Origin: an uncultured Collinsella sp.
GTDB lineage: Bacteria > Actinomycetota > Coriobacteriia > Coriobacteriales > Coriobacteriaceae
DNA: 64,000 nt
NCBI GenBank assembly: GCA_900541785.1
Contig: UQKY01000005.1
Coordinates: 1 to 64,000, forward strand
Reading direction: 5' to 3'
How positions within the stretch are numbered: the stretch's first letter is position 1; every line of letters starts with the position of its first letter. The position numbers were made by a program, and so were the translations under genes. A model generated the notes under the pieces. The model saw only the letters and a program-made list of their open reading frames with translations, searched no databases and was not told the DNA's origin. Shown in pieces: positions 26,332 to 34,490 of the stretch.

Positions 26332-28208
26332 CGGTCGCCACCCTCCTTGCGCTCAATCGTCACGGTCTTATCCGTCGCTTTGACTAGGTACAGGTCGCCC
26401 GTCAGGTGTTTAATCTCGCCACCGGACGCCGTACCCGGCTCGCCGTTATTGGCACGGAACATAAGCCAAGCCTCGTCGTGGAAGTTGCCCAGGTTGAGCG
26501 TCCAGGCATCGTCGCTCGTATCCACGCTCACCGTCACGGACGAAAAACGCTGGATGGCACCCGAGCACTCCGAACCCGTCTGGTGGCGCAGGTCGGGCGC
26601 AGACTTGGTAAGCCAGTCCAGGTAGTCGGTCAGGCCGCCCTTGTAGACCTCCCAGCCCTCCTTAGCGCCGCGATCGGGATCCAGCAGGTCATCGGGATGC
26701 ATAAAGTGAGTACTCACGTAGTGCATGTTGAGCTCGGACACCGCGGCCAGACGCATATAGGTGTCATCGACCATGCCGCCCGAGACGATACGCGGCTGCT
26801 CCACAATGCCATCGCTCGCCACGCCAAACTCCTGCACATACGGCAGATCAGTGCCATCCTCAAAATACGTACTGGAAATGGTCTTAATGCGCGGCACGTC
26901 GGTACCGATAATCTTGCGGGCGCGGGCCGAAAGGATATTCGACGGCGGCACGTAGACCGAGCCGTGCGCATTGGGCAGTACGTCGTCTTGGAAGGCGATA
27001 AGCTCGTTGAGCGATGCAACAAGCGTCTCTTTGTTCTTCCATGTCTTGTAGTCGTACAGCGTGCCATAGTCGGTGTCCCAGAGTGCCAGCGGCTGATGGT
27101 TGTAGCCGTGGAAGCCCAGCTCTCCGCCCATCTGCAGCAGCATGCCGCCAAAGTAGCGGAACTGCGTGGTATCGGCCTGGCGCGTGGGCTCGGTTTGGTT
27201 GACCACATCCTCGTAGTTTTCGATCATCACGCCGGTATAGCGAATGCCGTATTGCTGCGCGAGTTTTTGCAGGTCGGGCCACCACACCTTGGCATAAAAA
27301 TCGGCGATAGAAAGGCCGTAGTCGCGTTTGACGTACGTGTCGTCGCCCGAGGGAACGGGGCTCGGGAAATCGTCCAGGTAAAACACCGCGCTATTGATGA
27401 CCGGATAGGCCGTGGCATCGCCCAACAGGCTCACGGCCGCGGCATAGAAACCACGCATAACCTTGTCGTAGATACCGATATTGCACACCACGGTACGCCC
27501 GGTGCCGCAATCGCTCGACCAAATAAGCGGAGTACCCGTGTCGCCGGTTTTAGCCCACACATGGGCCGTCTCACGCAGCGAAACCGAAAGCGACGAATCG
27601 AAGGGATCCGATAACTCATAACGCTGGCCGCCGCCGATCATAAAGTCCTCGCTCGGCACGATGCTCTCTGCCGTCGCATATTCATAGCCGGCAGAATCGA
27701 TGCCCAGTTTGGGACCGATTGCCTGCAGATAGCTCGAATTGTCCGGCGTCATGGCGAGCATCAGCGAACCGCCGGAGCTCACCCAGCTCATGATGTCGGA
27801 GAGGTGCGTACCGAGCCCATCGATCGAAGGCATCAGTAAAATCACGCGGTCGAAGGATGTGAGGGAAGGAATCGCATCAGCACCATCGGTGGCAATATCC
27901 ACATCGCGGTGGGCAATTTTCATGTCGAGCAGAATCTGGTCAAACTGCTCTTTGACGTCCTCGACACCGTCCTGGTCCGAGTCGGTAATAACCAAGCACG
28001 TGGGCTTTTTGCCAAACATCGCCGAGCTTGCCGGTACCGCGTCATTGGCGGCGAGCATGCCCAGCTTGTGCTGTCCGGCGCTGTACTGCACGCCGGCTCG
28101 CTCCACAAGTAGCACGGCGGCCATGGCGATAAAGACAGCCCATACCACGAGCAGCCCCATCCAGCGAAAATGGCCCGCACGCTCGCGGATATGTTGCACC
28201 ACGCTCAT
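26328..28208 (-). CDS. pelA: PelA-like membrane-anchored polysaccharide deacetylase (DUF2194)
   Basis: Expected to remove acetyl groups from the extracellular polymer. The 626-residue protein has an N-terminal membrane anchor (about 17-36). A Rossmann-like region (70-260) precedes the deacetylase-like domain with the metal motif YLDDFPSP (D279, D280) and GFHGYNHQPL (H367, H371). A C-terminal beta domain follows from about 540. No glycoside hydrolase domain like that of Pseudomonas PelA is attached, and no separate one is in the operon. Both ends overlap neighbours by 4 nt. Confidence 0.85.
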   Translation of the reverse strand: MSVVQHIRERAGHFRWMGLLVVWAVFIAMAAVLLVERAGVQYSAGQHKLGMLAANDAVPASSAMFGKKPTCLVITDSDQDGVEDVKEQFDQILLDMKIAHRDVDIATDGADAIPSLTSFDRVILLMPSIDGLGTHLSDIMSWVSSGGSLMLAMTPDNSSYLQAIGPKLGIDSAGYEYATAESIVPSEDFMIGGGQRYELSDPFDSSLSVSLRETAHVWAKTGDTGTPLIWSSDCGTGRTVVCNIGIYDKVMRGFYAAAVSLLGDATAYPVINSAVFYLDDFPSPVPSGDDTYVKRDYGLSIADFYAKVWWPDLQKLAQQYGIRYTGVMIENYEDVVNQTEPTRQADTTQFRYFGGMLLQMGGELGFHGYNHQPLALWDTDYGTLYDYKTWKNKETLVASLNELIAFQDDVLPNAHGSVYVPPSNILSARARKIIGTDVPRIKTISSTYFEDGTDLPYVQEFGVASDGIVEQPRIVSGGMVDDTYMRLAAVSELNMHYVSTHFMHPDDLLDPDRGAKEGWEVYKGGLTDYLDWLTKSAPDLRHQTGSECSGAIQRFSSVTVSVDTSDDAWTLNLGNFHDEAWLMFRANNGEPGTASGGEIKHLTGDLYLVKATDKTVTIERKEGGDR

Positions 28209-29110
28209 CGGGCCTCCTCTCCTTCACGCCAAAATGCCAGCCTCTCACGATTTTCGGCATTCAAATACACATGCTGCTTATCGATCGCGTCGATTACACG
28301 CCGTACCGCCTGCCCATCGCGACGAATCACAGCCAAGCGCAAGCAGAGCATCCACACGTCCTGCTCGTCTGACGCATCGATCGCCAACTGGCTAGCGACG
28401 TCCTCCGCCTTATCAATCTCGCCGGCATCGGCCAGCGCCGTGGCATAGCGAATGCGCAGCGCCGGCCCGTCCTCGCGTTCGCAACGACGCGCAAGCAAGC
28501 GTGCATACTGCTGACGCTGAATCTGTGCCACGCGGCCCTCTGCCAGACCCGAGTCCAGATAGGCGCCCAAAAAGTCGCAATACGCATCCAGGTTATGCGA
28601 GCTGGGATCGGTCTTAAACGCGCGTTCCAACTGCTGCAGCTTAAGATCGGACTCCTTGGAAATCTGCGCCACCGCCGTCGCGGCATAGTGCGCGACCTCA
28701 ACATCGTCGTTGAGTTTTGCTGCCTGCAACTGTGCCAGATACGCATCCGGATCCTCGGTAAGCATGGAGAGCATCAGACGGCGGCGGTCGCCCGGGTCGT
28801 TGACGATCAGCGCTTCCTCGAGCGGCACCACGCCATCATCGCCCTCGCGTCCCTGCACCAGCATACTGCGATGCATGTCATCGTTAATGCGCAGCGTCTC
28901 CAGCGTGGCGTCCTTAAGGTCGTCACCGAACACCGCGCTACGCACCGAGAGCAGTGCCACGAGCAACGGGCCCCACAACGGTACGAGAACCATCACGGCA
29001 AGCATGTGCCCTCGAACCGGCAGCAAGCCCAGTTTCATAAGCGTCCACAGCACCAGACAGGCCAGCGCATGAATTAATAGCAGTACGGCAGCAACGACAA
29101 GCGAGATCAA
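28205..29110 (-). CDS. pelE: PelE-like membrane protein with TPR-type helical repeats
   Basis: A 301-residue protein with two hydrophobic segments at the N-terminus (about 4-26 and 36-58) and a cytoplasmic all-helical region resembling tetratricopeptide repeats (for example LKLQQLERAFKTDPSSHNLDAYCDFLGAYL, here spanning residues 155-184). Sequence identity to named PelE proteins is low by eye; the call rests on architecture and on its place between PelD- and PelA-like genes, with 4-nt overlaps to both. Confidence 0.75.
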   Translation of the reverse strand: MISLVVAAVLLLIHALACLVLWTLMKLGLLPVRGHMLAVMVLVPLWGPLLVALLSVRSAVFGDDLKDATLETLRINDDMHRSMLVQGREGDDGVVPLEEALIVNDPGDRRRLMLSMLTEDPDAYLAQLQAAKLNDDVEVAHYAATAVAQISKESDLKLQQLERAFKTDPSSHNLDAYCDFLGAYLDSGLAEGRVAQIQRQQYARLLARRCEREDGPALRIRYATALADAGEIDKAEDVASQLAIDASDEQDVWMLCLRLAVIRRDGQAVRRVIDAIDKQHVYLNAENRERLAFWREGEEAR

Positions 29111-31275
29111 GCGGCCTCCCCCTCACCGTTGCCAGCGGGCGCGATGCGCTGCAGCAGGGCCACTACGTCCTCGCTGCCGACGGGTTCCACCGTAATGTGC
29201 TTGGCGCCCAAGCGCGCACAAATAACGGGCAGGTCGGCCTCGGTCGCCTGACGCATGAGCAGGTAAAGCGTGTCTCCATCGACCAGGCCCGCAGCGTCAC
29301 TCTCGCGAATCGCCGGCCCAATGGCGCCGACCAGCTCGCCAACGGGCTCCATGCCCGGCACCACGCGCAGGAGCAAGAAGCTCCCCATCTTGTTGTACGC
29401 AAGCGCTTGCTCGGCGGCAAGCTCCTGGCCAAAGGCATCGTGGTTGAGCACGCACGTGCCGGCAACGCAGCGCTTATCCTGCGCCACGGCCTCGTAATCG
29501 AAGGCGCGTCCCAACGCGCTTTCCACCAGGCCGCACAGGATGCGGAACAGGTTTTGGTAGTACAGGGTCATTTGGCTTTCGGCCACGTGACGCACGAAGA
29601 TCAACACGGCGGGGGCTCCATCGCGCTCGATCGCATAGCCAAACATAGGAAGCCCCGGCGTCAGTGCGCGGTTCACCCACAAACCAGAGATCGAACCTTG
29701 GAGCACGGGCGCAAGGTCGTCGAGCGAGAGCGAGCGCGGCACATTGTTGGAAATCGCCGGGCTCGCCGCTACCAAGCGCGCAAATGCCCCGCCCGAAACA
29801 TGGTAGATTGTCACCGAATCGTTCTCGAGAATCTCACCCAGCAGCTCGCAGCACTTGCGGTATATATCACGCGGGTTGAGTACGTCGAGCTCCTGCGTCA
29901 CGGCAAAGATCTTGCCAAAGCTGTCGTGGCGCCCCACAATCTGGCGCTTGTAGGCACGCTTGTCCTCAATCGCGTCGTGATAGAGCCGCGTTAGGAACGT
30001 ATTGCGGTTTCGCACAAGCTCGTTCTCGTCACGTTCCGCCTTAACGGCCTCGCTGTTGCGCAGCTGCACATAGCCGCACACGGCGCCCACCACAAAGTAC
30101 GCGATAAACGGCAGCCAGTTGGAAGGCTCATAGAACAAACCCTGAAAGGTATAGCCGTACAGGGCAAAATAGCTCACGGCCAGACCAATCGACGCCAGCA
30201 GTGCGGCGACCAGGCCAAAGTCGAGCCCGTAGAGCGTGCCAATCAGGACCACATAGAGCAGACGATAGTCGAGCACGTTGAGCTGGGCCGATTGGGAGAA
30301 CAGATGCTCCAGCACCTCGAACAGCACCCAGGCAACGCCCGTCTCCAGGCATTTAATAGGCAGCGCGCGCAGCTGAATGCGATCGATGGCCGCACGCAAG
30401 GGATTGGCCTTTTTGGTGCGGGTGTTAGCCCAGCGGGTGTGGATGGTCGAAAGGTCGCGCAGCAGGTCGTAACGCTGAAACCAGCCATAGCGTTTGCGAG
30501 CGACATCGCCTGCGGGCAACGCATAGCCGGTCGACTCGCCATAGGCAACGGACAGCCCGGGGAACAGACCCTGGAGCGCGCCGCCCAAGTCGCCCGCTGT
30601 GCGATGGAAAGCATCTGCAACGTCGAGCGTCTCAAAGGTCGCATCCCAACTATCAAAGACGCGATGTACCAGCACCGCTAGCTCCTCCGCGCACAGCAGG
30701 GGAAACGGCGCGTCCGCGGCACCTTGGAGCGCGACCGACCCGGTCGAGCACGCCTCGAACAGCGGCACCAAGAAGGGGTCGTCGAGCGCCGCGGAGGCTG
30801 TATAGAGATAGGGCGTGCACAGGATCTTGACCTGGATGTCGTCTTGCGAAGCATAGTAGCGACAGAGGTCGTTGGCCGCGCGGGCGATAATGCCCTTACC
30901 CGTTTGGGCGGCAGCATCTGTAGCATCAAGCGAATCGGCATTGTTCGCCGCGCCACCAGCACCCTCCGCGCCCGCAGGCCCCGCAACAAACAGCAGCTGC
31001 ACACGGCGGCCCATGCAAGCACGAAATACCGAGCGCAGCAGCTCAATGTCGCCAAAAGTCTCGGTATGCGGAGTGAGATAAGTAGAGAGGTAGACCACGC
31101 GGTCGAACTCATAAGCCTGGTCCAGGTGGCGCAGCAACTCTTTCCACGAGCTGTGGGACGATGACTCGCGCTGCGCATCGTCGGCAGCTACAACCTGAAC
31201 ATGGTCACCGGGAAACGCCTTGGTACAAAAGTCGTCGTCAACATATGCGGTGTTGCCAACAACCAGCACCTCCAT
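29107..31275 (-). CDS. pelD: PelD-like c-di-GMP receptor with N-terminal SDR-like domain
   Basis: First gene of the Pel-type operon, 722 residues. An epimerase-like Rossmann domain (1-260) lacks the glycine-rich NAD motif. About four membrane segments (roughly 305-410) come next, then a GAF-like domain (about 450-600) and a degenerate GGDEF domain (600-705). GGDEF is replaced by VDGDT (665-669), but the inhibitory-site RxxD is retained as RESD at 657-660 in the correct position, as in PelD receptors. It should bind c-di-GMP and gate PelF activity at the membrane. GGGAGGGG lies before the ATG. Confidence 0.88.
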   Translation of the reverse strand: MEVLVVGNTAYVDDDFCTKAFPGDHVQVVAADDAQRESSSHSSWKELLRHLDQAYEFDRVVYLSTYLTPHTETFGDIELLRSVFRACMGRRVQLLFVAGPAGAEGAGGAANNADSLDATDAAAQTGKGIIARAANDLCRYYASQDDIQVKILCTPYLYTASAALDDPFLVPLFEACSTGSVALQGAADAPFPLLCAEELAVLVHRVFDSWDATFETLDVADAFHRTAGDLGGALQGLFPGLSVAYGESTGYALPAGDVARKRYGWFQRYDLLRDLSTIHTRWANTRTKKANPLRAAIDRIQLRALPIKCLETGVAWVLFEVLEHLFSQSAQLNVLDYRLLYVVLIGTLYGLDFGLVAALLASIGLAVSYFALYGYTFQGLFYEPSNWLPFIAYFVVGAVCGYVQLRNSEAVKAERDENELVRNRNTFLTRLYHDAIEDKRAYKRQIVGRHDSFGKIFAVTQELDVLNPRDIYRKCCELLGEILENDSVTIYHVSGGAFARLVAASPAISNNVPRSLSLDDLAPVLQGSISGLWVNRALTPGLPMFGYAIERDGAPAVLIFVRHVAESQMTLYYQNLFRILCGLVESALGRAFDYEAVAQDKRCVAGTCVLNHDAFGQELAAEQALAYNKMGSFLLLRVVPGMEPVGELVGAIGPAIRESDAAGLVDGDTLYLLMRQATEADLPVICARLGAKHITVEPVGSEDVVALLQRIAPAGNGEGEAA

Positions 31276-31501
31276 GACGCATCCCCTCCCTTAAATTCCA
31301 CTTTTGCCATAGTCAAACATGCGTATTGTACGCTGTCAACGCAAGCCGAGACGCCTTTAAGGCTGTGTTAAGAACTTTTTTAGAGGATGGGATGAGGGTG
31401 CACTGTTGTTACTGAAGATGAGTCACCAATCATGCAACACGAGCCCATCAACCTCATGACACGTCTAGGACGTAAGAGCAATTGACATTTGAAAACAAAT
31501 A

Positions 31502-31531
31502 GGCTGCAAGTCATCCCCATGTCTTGCAGCC
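31502..31531 (-). terminator. Hairpin downstream of the tRNA
   Basis: GGCTGCAAG / CTTGCAGCC, 9 bp with a 12-nt loop, followed on the minus strand by TATTTGTTTTC. A possible back-up terminator for the tRNA transcript. Confidence 0.4.
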
Positions 31532-31570
31532 CGTGTTTAAACAATAGCACGGTTGAGTGCTTTTAAAGCA

Positions 31571-31596
31571 AAGACCCGGTTTAATAGCCGGGTCTT
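31571..31596 (-). terminator. tRNA-Arg terminator
   Basis: A 9-bp AAGACCCGG / CCGGGTCTT stem with an 8-nt loop and TTTGCTTTT on the minus strand, 12 nt past the tRNA CCA end. Confidence 0.75.
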
Positions 31597-31607
31597 CAAA
31601 AACTCTC

Positions 31608-31684
31608 TGGTGCTCCATGGCGGATTCGAACCGTCGACCTTGGGATTAGAAGTCCCCTGCTCTATCCAACTGAGCTAATGGAGC
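31608..31684 (-). tRNA. tRNA-Arg(TCT)
   Basis: A complete cloverleaf of 77 nt on the minus strand: acceptor GCTCCAT pairs with ATGGAGC, D-arm GCTC/GAGC, anticodon loop CTTCTAA with anticodon TCT reading AGA, and T-loop TTCGAAT. The CCA end is encoded. It lies alone between the Pel-type operon and the wall polysaccharide locus. Confidence 0.93.
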
Positions 31685-31737
31685 ATAGAGTCGCGCGACC
31701 AAGCGGGTACAAGTTCGCACGGCCAATAAATTATAAC

Positions 31738-32505
31738 CTACTTGAACTGGTCATGGTATGCCTTGCAGACCTCGTTCACGGGTCCATCCATGCGCAGGTC
31801 GCCCTTCTCGATCCATACAGCACGCTGGCAAATACGCTCAACCTGCTCCATGGAGTGAGAAACGAACAAGACCGTGACGTCGCCACTCTCGATAAAGTGC
31901 TGAATGCGGCGCTCGCACTTCTGCTGGAAAAAGACATCGCCAACAGAAAGTGTCTCATCGACGATTAGGATATCAGGCTCGGTAATCGTGGCGATAGCAA
32001 AGGCAATGCGCGCGACCATACCCGAAGAGAAATTCTTCAAGGGCATGTCAACAAAGTCTTTAAGCTCAGCAAACTCAATGATCTCGTCAAAGCTCGCGTC
32101 GATAAACTCCTTGGTATAGCCAAGCAGCGCACCGTTCAGATAGATATTCTCACGCGCGGTAAGCTCCGGGTCAAAGCCGGCACCGAGCTCAATCAGCGGC
32201 GCGATATTGCCGTGGACTTTAACCTCACCTTCGCTGGGCTCCAAAACGCCAGCGATAATCTTGAGCATCGTAGACTTGCCGGAACCGTTAGTACCAACAA
32301 GGCCAACGACCTCGCCGCGATGCACCTCAAACGAAATGTGCTTAAGCGCACGGAACTCCTCAAAGAACAGCTCGTGCTTTGCGAGCTTAATAAAGTACTC
32401 CTTGAGGTTTGTAAGCGACTCAGACGCCATATTAAAGATCATGGTGACGTCTTTGACCTCAACAGCAAGGGGCTGCTTGCTGTAATCAATAGCAGATTCA
32501 GTCAT
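31738..32505 (-). CDS. Polysaccharide ABC exporter ATP-binding protein (Wzt/TagH type)
   Basis: ATPase subunit of a polysaccharide exporter, 255 residues. Walker A is GTNGSGKST, the signature is NFSSGMVARIAFA and Walker B is ILIVDETLSVGD. It ends soon after the ATPase domain, with no C-terminal glycan-recognition domain, so export is not expected to depend on a modified non-reducing end. The ATG at 32505 has AAGGAG upstream, within 12 nt of the permease stop. Confidence 0.92.
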   Translation of the reverse strand: MTESAIDYSKQPLAVEVKDVTMIFNMASESLTNLKEYFIKLAKHELFFEEFRALKHISFEVHRGEVVGLVGTNGSGKSTMLKIIAGVLEPSEGEVKVHGNIAPLIELGAGFDPELTARENIYLNGALLGYTKEFIDASFDEIIEFAELKDFVDMPLKNFSSGMVARIAFAIATITEPDILIVDETLSVGDVFFQQKCERRIQHFIESGDVTVLFVSHSMEQVERICQRAVWIEKGDLRMDGPVNEVCKAYHDQFK

Positions 32506-32517
32506 GAACAGCACTCC

Positions 32518-33363
32518 TTAGATGTAGAGAATGAACTTGTGCTCGGTCTTGTGGAACACGGCATAGCCAATGGCAAGGGCAAGAACAGCCCAAACAACAC
32601 ATAGGCCAACCGTAAGGGCAGAAGGCACGGTATTGAACAGGAAGATGTCACGCATAAACTGGAGGTAGTTGTACATGGGATTGACGACCACCAGAACCTG
32701 AATCCAGTGATCCATCTTGCCAATGAAGTCAGTCGTCCAGAAAATCGGCGTCAAATACATCCAAGCAGTAATGACAACACTCCATAGATGCATGACATCA
32801 CGGAAGAAGACCGCCAGCGCAGACAGCATCAGACCCAAACCCATGCAGAAGCACATAAGCAGAAATAAGCAAACTGGCAGCAGAATTAGATGCCAGGTAG
32901 GGACCACATGGAACCAGAGCATGACCAAGGCAACAGCAACCAAAGAGAAGGCGAAGTTGACGAGCGAGAACAGCACCTTCTGCACTGGAAAGACCCAACG
33001 GTGCACCTTGACCTTCTTCAACAGCGAGGAAGCCAAAATGATGGACATCAACGCCTGGTTTGTCGATTCGGACATAACAGAAAACGTCACATTACCGACA
33101 ATCAAATAAAGTGGATACATCTCAGGCGTAACGGAGCCATTGCGACCTTGGGCAAAGATTGTCGAAAACACAATTGACATGACAATCATCATCAACAAAG
33201 GATTGAGCACGGACCAAGCTACGCCCAAAACGCTGCGACGATACTTAATCTTAAAATCCTTGGTAACCAGCTGCCTAAGGATAAATTTGTCCTTTTCGAA
33301 ATCATTTTTAGCGTGAGAGGCCGGTTTAGCCACCGCTTTCTGACTCTCTACATTGTCAGCCAC
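32518..33363 (-). CDS. Polysaccharide ABC exporter permease (Wzm/TagG type)
   Basis: Membrane subunit of the exporter, 281 residues with six hydrophobic segments of the ABC-2 type. It has the family opening ILRQLVTKDFKIKYRRSVLGVAWSVLNP (residues 28-55) and ends with a conserved YNYLQFMRDIF stretch. A GTG start at 33363 behind AAGGAG is preferred to an ATG further upstream that lacks a ribosome site. It pairs with the adjoining ATPase. Confidence 0.92.
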   Translation of the reverse strand: MADNVESQKAVAKPASHAKNDFEKDKFILRQLVTKDFKIKYRRSVLGVAWSVLNPLLMMIVMSIVFSTIFAQGRNGSVTPEMYPLYLIVGNVTFSVMSESTNQALMSIILASSLLKKVKVHRWVFPVQKVLFSLVNFAFSLVAVALVMLWFHVVPTWHLILLPVCLFLLMCFCMGLGLMLSALAVFFRDVMHLWSVVITAWMYLTPIFWTTDFIGKMDHWIQVLVVVNPMYNYLQFMRDIFLFNTVPSALTVGLCVVWAVLALAIGYAVFHKTEHKFILYI

Positions 33364-33524
33364 GGACCATCTCCTTGTCTCGTAAAACATAACATTGGAA
33401 AGTATAGCCCTCCCACGTTAACGATAACCCACCGCAACAAATCTGGAAAACTAACCCATATCTAATCAAAGGGGCAGGCGATAGGTATACTTTCGACCAG
33501 ATGAGTCATTAAAGGAGGTCCTAC
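33364..33524. promoter_or_regulatory. Divergent promoter region of the exporter and a glycosyltransferase
   Basis: Two outward-facing -10 boxes are visible: TATACT on the minus strand (33401-33406) toward the exporter and TATACT on the plus strand (33486-33491) toward the glycosyltransferase. Matching -35 boxes are weak. Confidence 0.4.
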
Positions 33525-34454
33525 ATGGACTATTCGAATACCGCCGTCATAATCCCCTGTTACAACGAAGCACTGACGATTGGCAAAGTTGTCGACGATT
33601 TTCATCGAGAGCTGCCCGGCGCAGTTGTCTATGTCTACGACAACAACTCTTCCGATGACACTTCGCATATCGCTAAGCAGCACGGGGCTACGGTGCGCCA
33701 CGAGCCCAGGCAGGGCAAAGGCAACGTGTGCCGCCAAATGTTCCGTGATGTCGATGCCGAATGCTACTTGATGGTCGACGGCGACGATACCTACCCCGCC
33801 GAAGCTGCCAAGTCACTCTGCAATCCCATCCTTAACGGCGAAGCAGATATGACCGTTGGCGATCGTCTTTCAAACGGCACCTATGCCGAAGAGAATAAAC
33901 GAGCCTTTCACGGCTTTGGCAACAACCTTGTTCGTGCGATGATCAAATGGATTTACGGCTACAGCTTTGACGACGTCATGACCGGCTACCGAGCCATGAG
34001 CAAGCCTTTCGTCAAGACCTTCCCCGTCTTGAGCGAGGGCTTTCAGATCGAAACCGAGCTCTCCATCCATGCCGTCGACCACCGCTGGCGCATTCAAGAC
34101 GTGCCGGTAGAGTATCGAGATCGACCTGCCGGCTCTGAATCCAAACTCAACACAGTTAGCGACGGTATTAAAGTCATAGCAATGATCGGCACGCTCTTTA
34201 AAGACTATCGTCCGCTCAAATTCTTTAGTCTTATTGCACTCGTTTTCGCCATCATCGGTCTTGCCCTGGGAATACCGATTGTTGCAGAGTACTTCCAAAC
34301 CGGCTTAGTCCCCCGTTTCCCCACAGCCATGCTGGCAGCCTCATTCATGTTTCTGTGCGGCCTGAGCCTGGCAACGGGGCTCATTCTCGACTCGGTTGCA
34401 AAGGTTGAACGAAAGCAATGGGAACTACAAGCCTATAAAACTTATTCAAAATAA
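33525..34454 (+). CDS. Polyprenyl-phosphate-type glycosyltransferase, GT2
   Basis: GT2 enzyme of 309 residues resembling dolichyl/undecaprenyl-phosphate sugar transferases. It has AVIIPCYNEALTIGKVV at the N-terminus and MVDGDDTYP as the metal-binding motif. Two C-terminal membrane segments (about 232-255 and 268-290) place it at the membrane. It probably loads a sugar onto a lipid carrier. AAAGGAGG precedes the ATG. It faces away from the exporter and converges on the first GlfT2-like gene, sharing a terminator. Confidence 0.88.
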   Translation: MDYSNTAVIIPCYNEALTIGKVVDDFHRELPGAVVYVYDNNSSDDTSHIAKQHGATVRHEPRQGKGNVCRQMFRDVDAECYLMVDGDDTYPAEAAKSLCNPILNGEADMTVGDRLSNGTYAEENKRAFHGFGNNLVRAMIKWIYGYSFDDVMTGYRAMSKPFVKTFPVLSEGFQIETELSIHAVDHRWRIQDVPVEYRDRPAGSESKLNTVSDGIKVIAMIGTLFKDYRPLKFFSLIALVFAIIGLALGIPIVAEYFQTGLVPRFPTAMLAASFMFLCGLSLATGLILDSVAKVERKQWELQAYKTYSK

Positions 34455-34490
34455 GAAGGGGTCTGGACTGAGTCCGGACCCCTTCTTATT
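34450..34490. terminator. Bidirectional terminator between convergent glycosyltransferases
   Basis: A 19-bp stem with one wobble (34450-34468 with 34472-34490) and a 3-nt loop. A-rich and U-rich flanks on both sides suit termination in both directions; the stop codons of both genes lie at or inside the stem. Confidence 0.85.

Larger units (their letters stand above)
31276..31607. other. Promoter region of the Pel-type operon and space to the tRNA
   Basis: No gene is visible in this 332-nt gap. It holds the tRNA terminator (31571-31596), a second hairpin (31502-31531) and, on the minus strand, a perfect -35 TTGACA (31334-31339) with only a weak -10 candidate GACTAT (31309-31314) at 19-bp spacing. 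The poor -10 suggests an activator or alternative sigma factor, but this is a guess. No riboswitch was recognised. Confidence 0.35.

Noticed and set aside
31276..31607. c-di-GMP riboswitch before the PelD-like gene
   Set aside because: The conserved core of neither known c-di-GMP riboswitch class could be found; only hairpins near the tRNA are visible.
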